Positions 6,627 through 6,701 of a stretch of 6,701 nt of DNA are shown in pieces; the first letter of the stretch is position 1; the number at the start of each line of letters is the position of its first letter. A program made the position numbers and the translations under genes. The stretch comes from JAZDOK01 sp043798715. GTDB taxonomy: Bacteria > Vulcanimicrobiota > JAZDOK01. The notes under the pieces are model-generated. The model was given only the letters and a program-made list of their open reading frames with translations. It had not been told where the DNA came from and searched no databases. Location of the stretch: positions 1 to 6,701 of the forward strand of contig JAZDOK010000022.1 of the NCBI GenBank assembly GCA_043798715.1, read 5' to 3'.

Positions 6627-6701
6627 TTATGACAGAGCTGATGTCAGTTGTGGAATTTGTTCTCTCTTTTTGGGATTAATTTGTGTTCGTCTCCACGGAT
6701 G
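6627..6701 (-). CDS. C-terminal fragment of a probable transposase (partial)
   Basis: Reading leftward from the window edge, an open frame gives 24 residues beginning HPWRRTQINPKKREQ and ends at TAA (6627-6629). An HPWR motif near a basic C-terminus is, from memory, seen in several integrase-core (DDE) transposases. The position, just inside a repeat array that looks like an insertion-sequence end, supports this. The fragment is very short and the call is an inference; the rest of the gene would lie to the right of the window. Confidence 0.4.
   Translation of the reverse strand, partial: HPWRRTQINPKKREQIPQLTSALS

Larger units (their letters stand above)
6544..6701. mobile_element. Probable end of an insertion sequence, cut by the window edge
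   Basis: TGTCA occurs at 6544, 6562, 6581, 6606 and 6642, with an inverted copy TGACA at 6630. Closely spaced copies of a short motif are typical of transposase-binding ends of some insertion sequence families, for example IS21-type ends. A leftward-reading frame with a transposase-like C-terminus stops just inside this array. The outer boundary is probably near 6541-6544. Base composition shifts to AT-rich here compared with the preceding gene. Family and exact ends cannot be fixed without the rest of the element. Confidence 0.5.

Overview
The window reads as chromosomal DNA of a Gram-negative bacterium, probably an anaerobe of the deltaproteobacterial or a similar environmental lineage. This placement is weak: it rests on lipoprotein-type signal peptides, strong Shine-Dalgarno sites, fairly GC-rich third codon positions and the mix of families present. 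No rRNA, tRNA or CRISPR array was seen.

Layout. Two gene blocks diverge from an AT-rich intergenic region at about 3529-3675. The leftward block (minus strand) has a remnant of an old-yellow-enzyme-type NADH:flavin oxidoreductase (3339-3528). It is followed by a full-length CPA2 (KefB/KefC-like) cation:proton antiporter with RCK domains (1316-3331) and a clostripain-like (family C11) lipoprotein protease (15-1271). The rightward block has a GH125 exo-alpha-1,6-mannosidase (3676-5289), a stand-alone response-regulator receiver protein (5315-5692) and a sugar-type periplasmic binding lipoprotein (5769-6530). The right edge (about 6544-6701) looks like the end of an insertion sequence, with repeated TGTCA-containing motifs and the last 24 codons of a leftward-reading transposase-like frame.

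How the genes may work together. GH125, receiver and binding protein are co-directional, with gaps of 25 and 76 bp and no obvious terminator between them. They may form a small carbohydrate-use unit with a signalling component, but no transporter permease or ATPase is visible. The antiporter and protease are 44 bp apart and may be co-transcribed.

Most notable. Two of the six recognisable chromosomal genes have lost their middles. The flavin oxidoreductase keeps only about 29 N-terminal and 31 C-terminal codons, joined out of frame. The binding protein passes directly from the end of its first lobe to the C-terminal end of the family, joined in frame, and then reads through a strong intrinsic terminator hairpin. 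With an insertion-sequence end next door, this suggests local gene decay, although an assembly artefact must be excluded. I see no convincing previously undescribed multi-gene system here.
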